Part shown: positions 24,580 through 34,184 of the stretch, piece by piece
Position numbering within the stretch: position 1 is the first letter of the stretch
How the letters are laid out: every line of letters begins with the position of its first letter
Source of the DNA: Atopobacter phocae ATCC BAA-285
GTDB lineage: Bacteria > Bacillota > Bacilli > Lactobacillales > Aerococcaceae
Length of the DNA stretch: 36,505 nt
Assembly: GCF_000526675.1 (NCBI RefSeq)
Contig: NZ_JAGN01000014.1
Location: 1 to 36,505, forward strand
Direction: 5' to 3'
The notes under the pieces: generated by a model
What the model was told of the DNA's origin: nothing
The model's input: only the letters and a program-made list of their open reading frames with translations
Database searches by the model: none
Made by a program: the position numbers and the translations under genes

Positions 24580-26271
24580 ATGGATTATAAACAATTAGTG
24601 ACAGAATCTCTATTTAAAGTATTAGGTGAACATTTAACACAGGAAGCTATTTATAGCTTAGTTGAAGTACCAAAACATACAGAACATGGCGATTTAGCTT
24701 TTCCATGTTTTACATTAGCTAAATCCTTACGTAAATCACCAGTGGAGATTGCTAAAGAAGTAGCAGAACAAATTGATGCATCTACATTCGATGCAGTATT
24801 ACCAATGGGCCCTTATATTAACTTTAAACTAGATCGTGCTAACTATACAAAAGATGTATTGTCAACATGGATGGAAGAAGGAGAAATGTACGGATCATGG
24901 ACAATTGGTGGGGGGCGTAATGTACCAATCGACATGTCTAGTCCGAATATTGCTAAACCAATGTCAATGGGACACTTACGTTCAACTGTTATTGGAAATG
25001 CATTAGCTAATATTTTTGAAAAAACAGGTTATACACCAGTAAAAATTAACCACTTGGGAGATTGGGGAACACAATTCGGTAAACTGATTGTAGCTTATAA
25101 ACTTTGGGGAACACCAGAAGAAGTGAAGGCAGATCCAATTGCTGAACTGCTTCGTCTATATGTTAAATTCCACTCTGAAGCAGAAATTCATCCAGAATTA
25201 GAAGATGAAGGACGTCTATGGTTCAAAAAATTAGAAGATGGCGACGCAGAAGCAGAAGAATTATGGGATTGGTTTAAAAATGAATCATTACGTGAATTTA
25301 ATCGTGTCTATGATTTATTAGGAATCAGTTTTGATTCATATAACGGTGAAGCATTCTACAATGACAAAATGGATGAAATCATTGAACAATTACAAGAAAA
25401 AGATTTATTAAAATCAAATCGTGGAGCAGATATTGTTGAACTAGAAAAATACGATCTTAACCCAGCTTTAATTCGTAAAAGTGATGGTGCAACATTATAT
25501 ATTACTCGTGACTTAGCGGCAGCATTATACCGCAAACGTAATTATAACTTTGACCAAGTGCTATATGTTGTTGGAAATGAACAAAGTTATCATTTTAAAC
25601 AACTTAAAGCAGTGTTATTAGAAATGGGTTATGATTGGTCAAACGATATGCACCATATTCCATTTGGCTTAATTACATTAGGCGGTAAAAAGCTTTCAAC
25701 ACGTAAGGGAAAAGTTGTTTTATTAGAAAAAGTATTAAATGAAGCAATTTCATTAGCGCAAGAACAAATTGAAGCAAAAAATCCAACGCTTGAAAACAAA
25801 GAAGAAGTAGCTAAACAAGTAGGGGTTGGAGCAGTTGTCTTCCACGACTTGAAAAACGATCGAATGAACAGTTTCGACTTCTCGTTAGAAGAAGTGGTTC
25901 AATTTGAAGGCGAAACAGGGCCATATGTACAATATACACACGCGCGTACACAAAGTATTCTGAAAAAAGCGGAAGACTTAAATGTGTCTAATGAGTCATT
26001 AGCATTAAGTGATGATTATAGTTGGGATGTTCTAAAATTAATTAAAAACTATCCAGATACAGTAAAACGTGCCCATGATCAATATGAGCCATCTGTGATT
26101 GCTAAATACGTGATTAATTTAGCTCAAGCATTCAATAAATACTATGCAAATAGTAAAATTTTAGTAGAAGATCAAGAGTTATATGCTCGTTTAGTATTAG
26201 TTAAAGCAACTTCATCAATTATCAAAGATGCATTAAAATTATTAGGAGTAGAAGCGCCAAAAGAAATGTAA
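24580..26271 (+). CDS. argS: Arginyl-tRNA synthetase
   Basis: 563 residues. Class I synthetase that charges tRNA-Arg. The HIGH-equivalent motif is at about H132 in [16 protein letters not shown], and the KMSKS-equivalent is LSTRKGKVV (372-380), the degenerate form common in ArgRS. The N-terminal Add-1 domain (HGDLAFPCF) and C-terminal anticodon-binding DALRD-type domain ([24 protein letters not shown]) are both present. ATG 24580 is preferred to the ATG at 24571 because AGGAG lies 10 nt before the former and only 1 nt before the latter. Expression is gated by the Arg T-box upstream, which ties the use of arginine for translation to the neighbouring catabolic operon. Confidence 0.96.
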   Translation: MDYKQLVTESLFKVLGEHLTQEAIYSLVEVPKHTEHGDLAFPCFTLAKSLRKSPVEIAKEVAEQIDASTFDAVLPMGPYINFKLDRANYTKDVLSTWMEEGEMYGSWTIGGGRNVPIDMSSPNIAKPMSMGHLRSTVIGNALANIFEKTGYTPVKINHLGDWGTQFGKLIVAYKLWGTPEEVKADPIAELLRLYVKFHSEAEIHPELEDEGRLWFKKLEDGDAEAEELWDWFKNESLREFNRVYDLLGISFDSYNGEAFYNDKMDEIIEQLQEKDLLKSNRGADIVELEKYDLNPALIRKSDGATLYITRDLAAALYRKRNYNFDQVLYVVGNEQSYHFKQLKAVLLEMGYDWSNDMHHIPFGLITLGGKKLSTRKGKVVLLEKVLNEAISLAQEQIEAKNPTLENKEEVAKQVGVGAVVFHDLKNDRMNSFDFSLEEVVQFEGETGPYVQYTHARTQSILKKAEDLNVSNESLALSDDYSWDVLKLIKNYPDTVKRAHDQYEPSVIAKYVINLAQAFNKYYANSKILVEDQELYARLVLVKATSSIIKDALKLLGVEAPKEM

Positions 26272-26372
26272 TCATCTCGCGATGAAGATGTCATTATGCG
26301 CAATAAGCGATGGAGACAACCATAAAAATGTCATTGCGTTCATGGAACGCCTAAAACAGGGTTCGATATGAG

Positions 26373-26409
26373 AAAAAAGACGCTATCCTATTTTGGATAG
26401 CGCCTTTTT
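26373..26409. terminator. Terminator between argS and the Crp/Fnr regulator gene
   Basis: CGCTATCC (26381-26388) pairs with GGATAGCG (26395-26402). A-rich sequence precedes and CTTTTT follows, so it can work in both directions for the convergent genes. The rest of 26272-26506 shows no gene. Confidence 0.75.
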
Positions 26410-26506
26410 GTATATGTTCAAACATTAAAAATGTTATAAAAATAAATAAAGACTTATAAAAATAAAAGAAGTATGAATCTTAATAATGCATGATTGCTTT
26501 AAAATA

Positions 26507-27214
26507 TTAATTAAGAAACGATTCAAAATATTCTAAATCAATGTATGTTAAAAATTTAGAAGCATATTCAATACGGCCTTCTTGCTTTAATTGTTTAATA
26601 ATGGTACCGGCAGTTTCTCGAGATGTTCCACTCATTCTGCCTAGCTCAGTAATAGTTAAAGGGTAAGGAATTCGAATCGTTCTGTTTGGATGAAGTTGAC
26701 CGATATCGCGTGACCAAATGGCTAACGATTGAATGACTCGGTCGGTGGCGCTTGATGTATTACTATTTCTTACACGTAATTCGTGGTAGCTTAGAACATC
26801 AGAGAGATGTGTATACATATCGACTAAAGCATCTTTGTTATTTAAAATAATGCTCTCAAATTCTTTAGCAGGAATATAAACAACAGAAATTGCTGTTAAC
26901 GCGTAGGCAGAGTAACGGTAATATTTATCACTAAATAATCCACCATAAGGGAAAAATTTTCCTTCACTAACATAGTCAATGTAAGAAAAGCTAGCTGATG
27001 GATCATCATTTTCTAGACGAATTAATCCTTCACCTAAATAATATAGACGTGTTCGTTCGTCACCGTCGTAGAATAAAATTTGACCTTTATCGTAACTTCG
27101 AACGTAACTATATTTTTTTAAGGCGTTTTTTTCTTCAAGGGTTAAATTTGAGAATAAGGGATCATTTAAGAAGTCGTCCATAAATTCTGCTTTTGTTTTT
27201 TGATGACGCCTCAA
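26507..27214 (-). CDS. Crp/Fnr-family regulator, probable arginine deiminase regulator (FlpS/ArcR-like)
   Basis: 235 residues. An N-terminal cyclic-nucleotide-binding-type beta barrel (LFYDGDERTRLYYLGEGLIR) is followed by a dimer helix and a C-terminal winged helix-turn-helix (LTITELGRMSGTSRETAGTI). There is no cysteine, so it lacks the iron-sulfur cluster of FNR and the thiols of some Flp proteins. Crp/Fnr proteins of this kind (FlpS in Streptococcus suis, ArcR in bacilli) activate arginine deiminase operons and are encoded near them. Here the arc operon is about 4 kb away with TGTGA-type sites before arcA. The start is TTG 27212-27214, supported by AAAGGA 10 nt upstream; an in-frame ATG 11 codons later has no ribosome site. 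Confidence 0.8.
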   Translation of the reverse strand: MRRHQKTKAEFMDDFLNDPLFSNLTLEEKNALKKYSYVRSYDKGQILFYDGDERTRLYYLGEGLIRLENDDPSASFSYIDYVSEGKFFPYGGLFSDKYYRYSAYALTAISVVYIPAKEFESIILNNKDALVDMYTHLSDVLSYHELRVRNSNTSSATDRVIQSLAIWSRDIGQLHPNRTIRIPYPLTITELGRMSGTSRETAGTIIKQLKQEGRIEYASKFLTYIDLEYFESFLN

Positions 27215-27246
27215 ATTAAACCAATCCTTTCTACGAATTTCAAGTA

Positions 27247-27282
27247 ATTATGATAGAATATGCACACATATTTTATCATAAT
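27247..27282 (-). promoter_or_regulatory. 36-bp near-perfect dyad in the regulator's promoter/leader
   Basis: The 16-nt arms (27247-27262 and 27267-27282) match in reverse complement at 15 of 16 positions around a CACA centre. On the minus strand the left-hand portion includes a TAAAAT -10-like box. It lies 33 bp before the TTG start of the Crp/Fnr regulator gene and is probably an autoregulatory operator or leader hairpin. Confidence 0.6.
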
Positions 27283-27488
27283 TTTTGTGAAATCGATAAA
27301 GATTAATCAAATATTAAAGAAACTCGTGTATAGATTATAACTTTTGTGAAAAAACAGGATACAATAGTTGTAATCAAGATACTCTTGTAATGATATATCG
27401 GCTAAAAGTTGGATGTAATGAAATAAAAATGAGCATAAAATAAAAAGTAAATACTGAAGATGGATTGAGTGTTCAAGGAGGCAAGACG

Positions 27489-29630
27489 TTGAATCAATTA
27501 AAAGAATTCTTTTCTACACTATTAAATTGGTTGAGTATACCATTTCAATTGTTAAAGAAAAACGAAAAATTTATGTATTGGTATGAAAAAACACATAGAA
27601 AAGTTTTAAATTTTTGGCGCAAATACCGAATGAATAAAGTGATTATTTTAATCGGTTTATGGATTATTTTAGCAGGTAGTACGTATTTAGTGTTTCTGGC
27701 TAAAACAAGCGATGTCAGTACTTTAAAACAAGGGTTAGCACAAGAAACAATTATTTTTGATAAAGATGGTGATGAAGCGGGGACAGTGAGTCGAAATAAG
27801 GGGACGTTTGTTCCGCTAGAATCAATTAGTCCTGTTATGCAAAAAGCGGTTGTATCAACAGAAGATAAGCGATTTTATGAACATCATGGATTTGATTTAA
27901 AAGGAATTGGTCGTGCTGCCGTTAGCTATATTATTCACTTTGGACGAATTGGCGGTGGTGGAAGTACGATTACCCAGCAATTAGCTAAAAATGCATATTT
28001 GACATTAGATCAAACATTCAGTCGTAAGATTAAAGAGTTATTTTTAGCATTAGAAATTGAACGAATTTATACTAAAAATGAAATTTTGGAAATGTATTTA
28101 AATCATGCATACTTTGGTAATGGAGTATATGGTATCCAAGATGCAAGTGAACGTTATTTTGGAAAAAATGCAAGTGAGTTATCTTTAAGTGAATCAGCAA
28201 CATTAACAGGGATGTTGAAAGGACCATCAATATACAATCCGGTCGATGATTACGATCGAGCGATTAATCGACGTAACACCGTTTTGACCGTAATGGAAAG
28301 TAACGGCGCTATATCTTCAGAAGAAGCAACCCAAGCTGCTGGAGAAGGATTTAATTTAGTCAACAATTATCAAGCGCCGCAAGACTATCGTTACCCTGAT
28401 TATTTTGATGCGGTGATTAATGAAGCGATTTATGAATATGGATTAACAGAAGAAGAGATAATGGAACGTGGCTATCGTATTTATACGACATTAGATCAGA
28501 CGATGCAAATGCAAATGGATGCTGCCTATCGACACAACAACTTTCCTGATGCAGATGACGGAACAGTGGTTCAAAGCGCCTCAATTGCCATGGATCCTTC
28601 AACTGGAGGAGTTCGCGCATTATTTGGTGGAAGAAATGAAGATGGAGAACATGTTTTTCGAGGATTCAACCGAGCGACACAAATGCGTGTTGCGCCAGCT
28701 TCCACGTTAAAACCTTTAGTGGTGTATACCCCGGCATTAGAAGCAGGTTATACGCCTGAAGATTTACTAAAAGATGAAAAACTATCTTACGGTTCAGATC
28801 AATATACGCCGGAAAATTGGAATCATGCCTATCAAGGACAGGTGACGATGACAGAAGCATTACAAATGAGTTGGAATGCCCCAGCTGTTTGGTTGATGGA
28901 TAAAGTAGGGTTAGATAAAGGAATTAATAAATTAAAACAATTTGGTATTAAAACGACTAAAGATGACAAATATTTAGGTTTAGCTTTAGGTGGAATGACA
29001 AAAGGTGTATCACCGATGATGATGGCAAGTGCTTATACAACGTTTGCTAATCAGGGCATCCGGTCAAAAGGATTCTTTATTCGTCAAATTGTAGATGCAA
29101 GTGGCAAAGTCATTGTATCTAATAAACGGCCAACTACATATAAAGTGACAACCCCTAAAGTTGCACAAACGATGACCCAAATGATGTTGAATGTATATAG
29201 TGATTATGGAACAGGCGCTTCAGCACAAAATGGCTATGTCATGGCCGGAAAAACAGGAACAACTGAAACTGAAAACAATGAAGGGGTTGCTGCGCAATGG
29301 ATGATTGCTTACACACCAGATATAGTCGTAGCGACGTGGCTAGGGTTTGATGAAACAACCGCAAACCATCGCCTATTCGGTTCAGCAGCAGAAAATATTT
29401 CTCCGTTATTTAGTCAAGAAATGGCTAATATTATTGAAGTTACGAATCAAACGCCATTTGGTGTAGAGCGGGAGTCTAATGGATTGATTGATCAAGAAGT
29501 AGAAAATCAAATTAATCAAACGATGGATAAAGTCAAAAAACAAGCAGATATTTGGATTAATAAAGCAAAAATTTTATTAGATGAGCAATCGAATAAATGG
29601 GGAAACCAATTACACGAATGGTTAGATTAA
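27489..29630 (+). CDS. Class A penicillin-binding protein (PBP1A-type bifunctional peptidoglycan synthase)
   Basis: 713 residues. It has a cytosolic N-terminus, one membrane segment (VIILIGLWIILAGSTYLVFL) and a GT51 transglycosylase domain with catalytic E125 in TEDKRFYEHHGFD, then GGSTITQQLAKNAYL and EMYLNHAYFGNGVYG. The transpeptidase domain has S405-x-x-K (ASTLKP), S461-x-N (SWNAP) and K588-T-G (AGKTGTTE). It polymerises and cross-links peptidoglycan at the outer membrane face and is a beta-lactam target. The start is TTG 27489, fixed by AGGAGG 7 nt upstream; an in-frame upstream codon lacks a ribosome site. It is divergent from the Crp/Fnr regulator gene. TGTGA half-sites at 27286 and 27345 lie in the shared intergenic region. 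Confidence 0.93.
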   Translation: MNQLKEFFSTLLNWLSIPFQLLKKNEKFMYWYEKTHRKVLNFWRKYRMNKVIILIGLWIILAGSTYLVFLAKTSDVSTLKQGLAQETIIFDKDGDEAGTVSRNKGTFVPLESISPVMQKAVVSTEDKRFYEHHGFDLKGIGRAAVSYIIHFGRIGGGGSTITQQLAKNAYLTLDQTFSRKIKELFLALEIERIYTKNEILEMYLNHAYFGNGVYGIQDASERYFGKNASELSLSESATLTGMLKGPSIYNPVDDYDRAINRRNTVLTVMESNGAISSEEATQAAGEGFNLVNNYQAPQDYRYPDYFDAVINEAIYEYGLTEEEIMERGYRIYTTLDQTMQMQMDAAYRHNNFPDADDGTVVQSASIAMDPSTGGVRALFGGRNEDGEHVFRGFNRATQMRVAPASTLKPLVVYTPALEAGYTPEDLLKDEKLSYGSDQYTPENWNHAYQGQVTMTEALQMSWNAPAVWLMDKVGLDKGINKLKQFGIKTTKDDKYLGLALGGMTKGVSPMMMASAYTTFANQGIRSKGFFIRQIVDASGKVIVSNKRPTTYKVTTPKVAQTMTQMMLNVYSDYGTGASAQNGYVMAGKTGTTETENNEGVAAQWMIAYTPDIVVATWLGFDETTANHRLFGSAAENISPLFSQEMANIIEVTNQTPFGVERESNGLIDQEVENQINQTMDKVKKQADIWINKAKILLDEQSNKWGNQLHEWLD

Positions 29631-29653
29631 TAAAATAAATAATTTCGGGACGA

Positions 29654-29682
29654 TTGAGTCTCGTATCAAGATACGTTATACT
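29654..29682 (+). promoter_or_regulatory. Promoter of yheA
   Basis: -35 TTGAGT (29654-29659) and -10 TATACT (29677-29682), 17-bp spacing. A small perfect hairpin CGTATC-AA-GATACG (29662-29675) fills the spacer. Confidence 0.6.
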
Positions 29683-29731
29683 GAATGGGCAAGATAAATA
29701 CAGTAGTAGTATATAAAAGGAGATGAATCAT

Positions 29732-30094
29732 ATGAATAACAATATTTATGATACAGCTAATCAATTAGAACGTGAATTACGTGAATTAGACGCATTCAAA
29801 AAATTAGAAGAAGCTTTTAATACCATCTTTAAAAATGATATTGCTAAAAAGTTATTCGAAGATTTTAGAAATATTCAAATTGAATTACAACAAAAACAAA
29901 TGACAGGTCAAGAAATTACAGAAGCAGATATGAAACATGCTGAAGAAATTGCGACAAAAGCAACAGAAAATGAATTTGTTCGTAACTTAATGGAAGCTGA
30001 ACGTGAATTAAGCTTAGTAATGGAAGATATTAATCGTATCATTATGAAGCCTGTTCAAGAAGTTTATAGCCAACACGAATCTGCAGGCGAATAA
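29732..30094 (+). CDS. yheA: YheA/YlbF-family (UPF0342) small helical protein
   Basis: 120 residues, almost entirely helical and charged. It begins MNNNIYDTANQLERELREL and carries LFEDFRNIQIELQQKQMTGQ and a C-terminal IIMKPVQEVY, all characteristic of UPF0342 (B. subtilis YheA). The wider YlbF/YmcA fold takes part in RNA-processing complexes, but the function of YheA is not established. ATG 29732 is chosen over the ATG at 29723 because AAAGGAG ends right at the earlier one. It is followed by its own terminator and then yhaO-yhaN-yhaM, which include an exoribonuclease. Confidence 0.87.
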   Translation: MNNNIYDTANQLERELRELDAFKKLEEAFNTIFKNDIAKKLFEDFRNIQIELQQKQMTGQEITEADMKHAEEIATKATENEFVRNLMEAERELSLVMEDINRIIMKPVQEVYSQHESAGE

Positions 30095-30128
30095 ACAAGT
30101 TAAAAATGAATTAATTAATTAATTTTTA

Positions 30129-30162
30129 AGAGATAGAGTGAAGTAGACTCTGTCTCTTTTTT
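30129..30162 (+). terminator. Terminator after yheA
   Basis: AGAGATAGAGT (30129-30139) pairs with ACTCTGTCTCT (30147-30157), one mismatch, followed by T residues. Immediately after, TTGGTATAAT (TATAAT at 30165-30170) is an extended -10 box for yhaO. Confidence 0.75.
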
Positions 30163-30220
30163 GGTATAATAAAAGAGATAAAAATTTTATTGAATGAAAG
30201 ACTTAGAAAGGAGCGATACG

Positions 30221-31456
30221 GTGATACGCTTTTTACATGCAGCAGATTGTCATTTAGAGTATCGTCCTGAGTTAGGACAAAGCGCTAATTTACGAGAACG
30301 CATTAGAATAGGCACACAAGAAGCTTTTAAGCGATTAATTGATTTAGCAATTCAAGAAGCAGTGGATTTTATCGTTTTTCCAGGAGATTTATATAATAGT
30401 CAGGAACGTTCATTACAAATACTTTTATTTTTAAAAGATCAATTTCAACGATTACAAGACAAGGGAATTCAAGTATATATAAGTTATGGGAATCATGATT
30501 TTGAGTCATCGCCAACACAAGTAATGAATTGGTCGCCGAATGTACACATTTTTGACACACAAGTTGAAACAAAAACATTTGAAAACATAAAAGGTGAGCG
30601 AGTAGCAATTAGTGGATTTAGCTACCCTACACGTTGGGTGAAAGAGAGTCAATTGAGTGAATTTCCAACCAAAGACGCTGATGTTGACTGGCACATCGGT
30701 CTTTATCACGGAGATTTAGCGTCTAGTGAAGTACAAGATAAATATGCACCGTTTACTATTGATGAGATGAGTCAAAAGCAATACGATTACTGGGCGTTAG
30801 GGCATATTCATAAACGACAATCTTTATCGATTCAACCAGCAATTTATTATTCAGGTAGTTTACAAGCAAGAAATCGTAAGGAAGTAGGCGATAAAGGTGT
30901 CTATTTAGTTACTCTAAAAGCCGATGCAATGCCACAGGTTGACTTTCATTCAACAGCAACATTTCAATTTATTAATCATACAATTACCATCTTAAAAGCA
31001 GAATCAATAGGTGAACTAAATGACCAAGTAATGCAACAATTAGAACAAATAGGTAATGAACATGCGGTGAACTTAGAATTAATTTTAGGAGTAGCTGTTG
31101 ATGCTGATGTTCGAGAAGTTATTCGATCAACTCCACATTATGAACAACAATGGCTCCCTTATTTAATTAGTCACTTGCATATTAAAGAAGCAATTGAAGA
31201 AAAACAAATTTTATTAAACGATGCTTTAAAGAAACATTTTAAGGATGTTCAACATCGATTAAATGACCCTCATCAACAACGAGAAGCGTTAGAAGAGCTA
31301 ATGCGGAGTCCAAAAGTGAGAGAAATTGTGGGTCAAGAAATTTTGGAGCAACCGAGTTTTTGGCAAGCTAGTTATGATGCGAGTGTTAACTTATTAAGTC
31401 AGTGGATTGATGATGAGCAATTAGCAGAGGAGGATAGCGATGATAAAAACGATTGA
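30221..31456 (+). CDS. yhaO: DNA repair exonuclease subunit, SbcD/Mre11-like metallophosphoesterase
   Basis: 411 residues. Calcineurin-like phosphoesterase motifs in order: D9-x-H11 (LHAADCHLEY), GD at 55-56 (FPGDLYNSQ), GNHD at 90-93, H163 (LYHGDL) and GH-x-H at 194-197 (ALGHIHKRQ). The first motif has Cys between the metal ligands where Leu is common. The C-terminal third is helical and likely contacts its partner YhaN. The start is GTG 30221, with AAAGGAG 7 nt upstream; an in-frame ATG at 30194 lies before that site and is rejected. Its end overlaps yhaN by 17 bp. By analogy with Mre11-Rad50 the two proteins form a nuclease-ATPase complex; the precise role is uncertain. Confidence 0.9.
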   Translation: MIRFLHAADCHLEYRPELGQSANLRERIRIGTQEAFKRLIDLAIQEAVDFIVFPGDLYNSQERSLQILLFLKDQFQRLQDKGIQVYISYGNHDFESSPTQVMNWSPNVHIFDTQVETKTFENIKGERVAISGFSYPTRWVKESQLSEFPTKDADVDWHIGLYHGDLASSEVQDKYAPFTIDEMSQKQYDYWALGHIHKRQSLSIQPAIYYSGSLQARNRKEVGDKGVYLVTLKADAMPQVDFHSTATFQFINHTITILKAESIGELNDQVMQQLEQIGNEHAVNLELILGVAVDADVREVIRSTPHYEQQWLPYLISHLHIKEAIEEKQILLNDALKKHFKDVQHRLNDPHQQREALEELMRSPKVREIVGQEILEQPSFWQASYDASVNLLSQWIDDEQLAEEDSDDKND

Positions 31457-34172
31457 AATTGAGCGCTTTGGCGCTTTAAATCAGCGAGTTTACCACCTAA
31501 CTCCAGGAATGAATATTTTTTATGGATTAAATGAAGCGGGAAAATCAACCTTGATAGAATTTATTCGTCAAATGTTGTTTGGATTCCCAAAGCAAGCAAA
31601 AAGTCGTAGGGATTATCGAGAGAAGAAAACTAAATATATGGGTGGACGCTTGTTAATTGAAGCAAAAGAGGGGTTTTGTTTTTGGGTAGCTCGCTCGATG
31701 TCAGATAAAGTCCAGACTTTTCAAGTCACATCAATGACTGGAGAAGTATTGCCTGAGAAAGTGTTGTCTGATTATTTAAATCATTTAAATGAGCAAGATA
31801 TGAAGCAATTGTTTCAATTTAATCAAGATGAATTACATCAACTCACTGAAATCGAAAAAGATAAATTGAATGCTCTTTTTTATACACTTAGTGGTAGTGG
31901 CTCGTTAGCGTTATTCGAATTGAGTGAACGCTTAGAAGAAGAAGCTAGTGATTTATACACCTTGCGTTCAAGCAAAAAGCCAATCGATCAAACGCTTGAA
32001 CAATTGCGATTAAAGAAAGAACAAGTAGATGAATTGAAACAGCAACAAGATGAATATTTTGTTCTTGAAAAAGAAGAAAGTCAGCTACAACCTTTAAAGC
32101 AAGAAGCACAGCAACGTGTTGAACAATTACGACAAGAACAGCAATTGAGTCAACAATTAAAAGAGCGACAAGCATTATATGAGGAGTATTTACAGTATCA
32201 CGAAATAGCTAATCAATTAGCTAGTCCATTCTCAAAAGAAGAGGTTGAGCAGATGATTACTTATACTACTCGTTATCATGCATTGGAAGATCAAATTAAT
32301 CAAATGAATCAAGAACTCATGCAAATTGAATTGCATCAAGATATTTTTGAGAGAGAAAGCCAACTAACCCATTCATTAGTTCAATTAAATGAATGGCTAA
32401 ATGAAACGAAGGAGCAATTGAAGATACGCCAACAAAATGAGTTGAAGCGTCATCAACTTAATGACCTTCATCAGCGGATAACAAGTCTTGTTCAAAATTA
32501 TCATTTAGGACAAGTTAAAGATGTGAATCGTTTACATCATTTACGGCAACCTTTATCACCAGATGAGCGTAGTTATCTCAAACAATTAGTTCACCAGCAA
32601 AATGAAATTGAGCAACGACGGCAAACATTAACCATTTTAATGAATAAACTACGTAATGAACAACAACAAATACAAAATGAATTAGATAATGAACAAACGA
32701 ACCTAACAAATCGTTCGCAATCAATTAACCTATATGAAGGTCTTTTTATTGGGGCAACAGGTATTGGAGGGATTTTGGCTATCATAGTGGGTTGGACTAT
32801 GCAAAGTAATGCACGTATGTTAAGTATCATTTTAGGTGGATGTTTACTTGTAGGGGCATGGGCATTAACTAAGAGAAAAACAAATCAGGACGAGAAAAAG
32901 AATCATCCATTAGTATTTAAAAAAGAACGTTTAGAACAATTGAATCATGAATTCAAACAATTAATGACAGAGCAAGAAACAATTAATCAAAGGGATGAAA
33001 CATTAAATCAACAGCTGAATGACTGGGCGATACAATCGCGTTTTAGCGGGTTGATTCAAGACTGGGATCAATTTATAAAGTCAAATGGATTTGAGAATTT
33101 GATTATTGCTAATGTACATAAAGAAGAATTAGAGCAATCGTTAAAAGTTGAAGAAGTAAAAGAAGAACAATGGTTAAAGCGGATGAACCAACGATTGAGT
33201 ACTTATCAAGAGGGACAATTAGATACAAAAGAAAGTGTACAAGAATCCATCGAAAGCTTATTAAAGGAACAAGAACAATTAAGTCAATTAATTGATGAAA
33301 GACAGCGTCAATTAAAATACTTTACAGATAAACAACTACAGGTGAAAGCCCAGTTAGAGAAAATGGATGAACAAAAGAAAATGTGGCTTCGTCAAATTAA
33401 TCAAACGCATTGGGAAGATTTATTAGCACATGTCAATCGAGAACAAGCTCGTCAATTAGCGATTATTGAACGTGATCGTTTAACATCGTTACTAAAAGAT
33501 TACATGGAACGTTTAGAACAAGTTGACTGGAAAGCACTAGACGAACGATTGATTCAAGTTGAGAAGGATTTAGCAAAGGCCATCCATGAATTGAACCATC
33601 TAACGAATCAATTAGCACAAGTGGAAGCGAAGTTAACACATCTGAGCAGGTTAGGTTCATATGAGACAGAATTATTAAATCTTGAACAATTGAAGGCTCA
33701 GTTATATGAACAACTTATTTCGTGGGGAAGTAGACGAATAGGGAGTGTATGGCTACAACGCGTTTTATCAGCAACGATTGGTAGTGATTTAAATCAAGTG
33801 TTTGAGTGTGCGGCTCAATACTTTAGTCGATTAACGGATGGACGTTACGTGTCAATTCGTAGTGGCCAGAAAAATATAGAAGTTAAAACAAGAGATAACG
33901 AGTGGTTAAAATTAGTGAATTTATCAACAGGTACATTAGAACAGTTGTATTTGTCGATTCGATTAGCTTTTATTGAACAAACGGCCGTCCATTTAAGATT
34001 ACCGCTTGTAGTTGATGATGCTTTTATTAATTTTGATTTTGATCGACGACATCGTACTTATGACATATTGAAGCAAGTAAGCCATTCTCGTCAAGTGATT
34101 ATATTTACATTTGATCACTCAATTATGGATTGGAAAGAATCACATGAATCGGTAGCAATTACTAGACTATAA
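31440..34172 (+). CDS. yhaN: Rad50/SbcC-like coiled-coil ATPase with central membrane segments (YhaN)
   Basis: 910 residues. The Walker A is GLNEAGKSTLIEF (K35), near the N-terminus. Long Gln/Glu-rich coiled coils run from about 180 to 800 and are broken by two hydrophobic segments at about 431-477 (GLFIGATGIGGILAIIVGW and ILGGCLLVGAWAL), typical of YhaN and unlike Rad50's zinc hook. The ABC signature-like region is NLSTGTLEQLYLSIRLAF, and the Walker B is LPLVVDDAF (D859, D860). The protein probably works with YhaO, tethered at the membrane. ATG 31440 has GGAGG upstream within the yhaO coding sequence, so the two genes are translationally coupled. Coding is continuous. Confidence 0.9.
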   Translation: MIKTIEIERFGALNQRVYHLTPGMNIFYGLNEAGKSTLIEFIRQMLFGFPKQAKSRRDYREKKTKYMGGRLLIEAKEGFCFWVARSMSDKVQTFQVTSMTGEVLPEKVLSDYLNHLNEQDMKQLFQFNQDELHQLTEIEKDKLNALFYTLSGSGSLALFELSERLEEEASDLYTLRSSKKPIDQTLEQLRLKKEQVDELKQQQDEYFVLEKEESQLQPLKQEAQQRVEQLRQEQQLSQQLKERQALYEEYLQYHEIANQLASPFSKEEVEQMITYTTRYHALEDQINQMNQELMQIELHQDIFERESQLTHSLVQLNEWLNETKEQLKIRQQNELKRHQLNDLHQRITSLVQNYHLGQVKDVNRLHHLRQPLSPDERSYLKQLVHQQNEIEQRRQTLTILMNKLRNEQQQIQNELDNEQTNLTNRSQSINLYEGLFIGATGIGGILAIIVGWTMQSNARMLSIILGGCLLVGAWALTKRKTNQDEKKNHPLVFKKERLEQLNHEFKQLMTEQETINQRDETLNQQLNDWAIQSRFSGLIQDWDQFIKSNGFENLIIANVHKEELEQSLKVEEVKEEQWLKRMNQRLSTYQEGQLDTKESVQESIESLLKEQEQLSQLIDERQRQLKYFTDKQLQVKAQLEKMDEQKKMWLRQINQTHWEDLLAHVNREQARQLAIIERDRLTSLLKDYMERLEQVDWKALDERLIQVEKDLAKAIHELNHLTNQLAQVEAKLTHLSRLGSYETELLNLEQLKAQLYEQLISWGSRRIGSVWLQRVLSATIGSDLNQVFECAAQYFSRLTDGRYVSIRSGQKNIEVKTRDNEWLKLVNLSTGTLEQLYLSIRLAFIEQTAVHLRLPLVVDDAFINFDFDRRHRTYDILKQVSHSRQVIIFTFDHSIMDWKESHESVAITRL

Positions 34173-34184
34173 AGGAGATATATC

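Noticed and set aside
27465-27488. An upstream in-frame start for the penicillin-binding protein
   Set aside because: The AGGAGG site lies within this stretch and points to the TTG at 27489.
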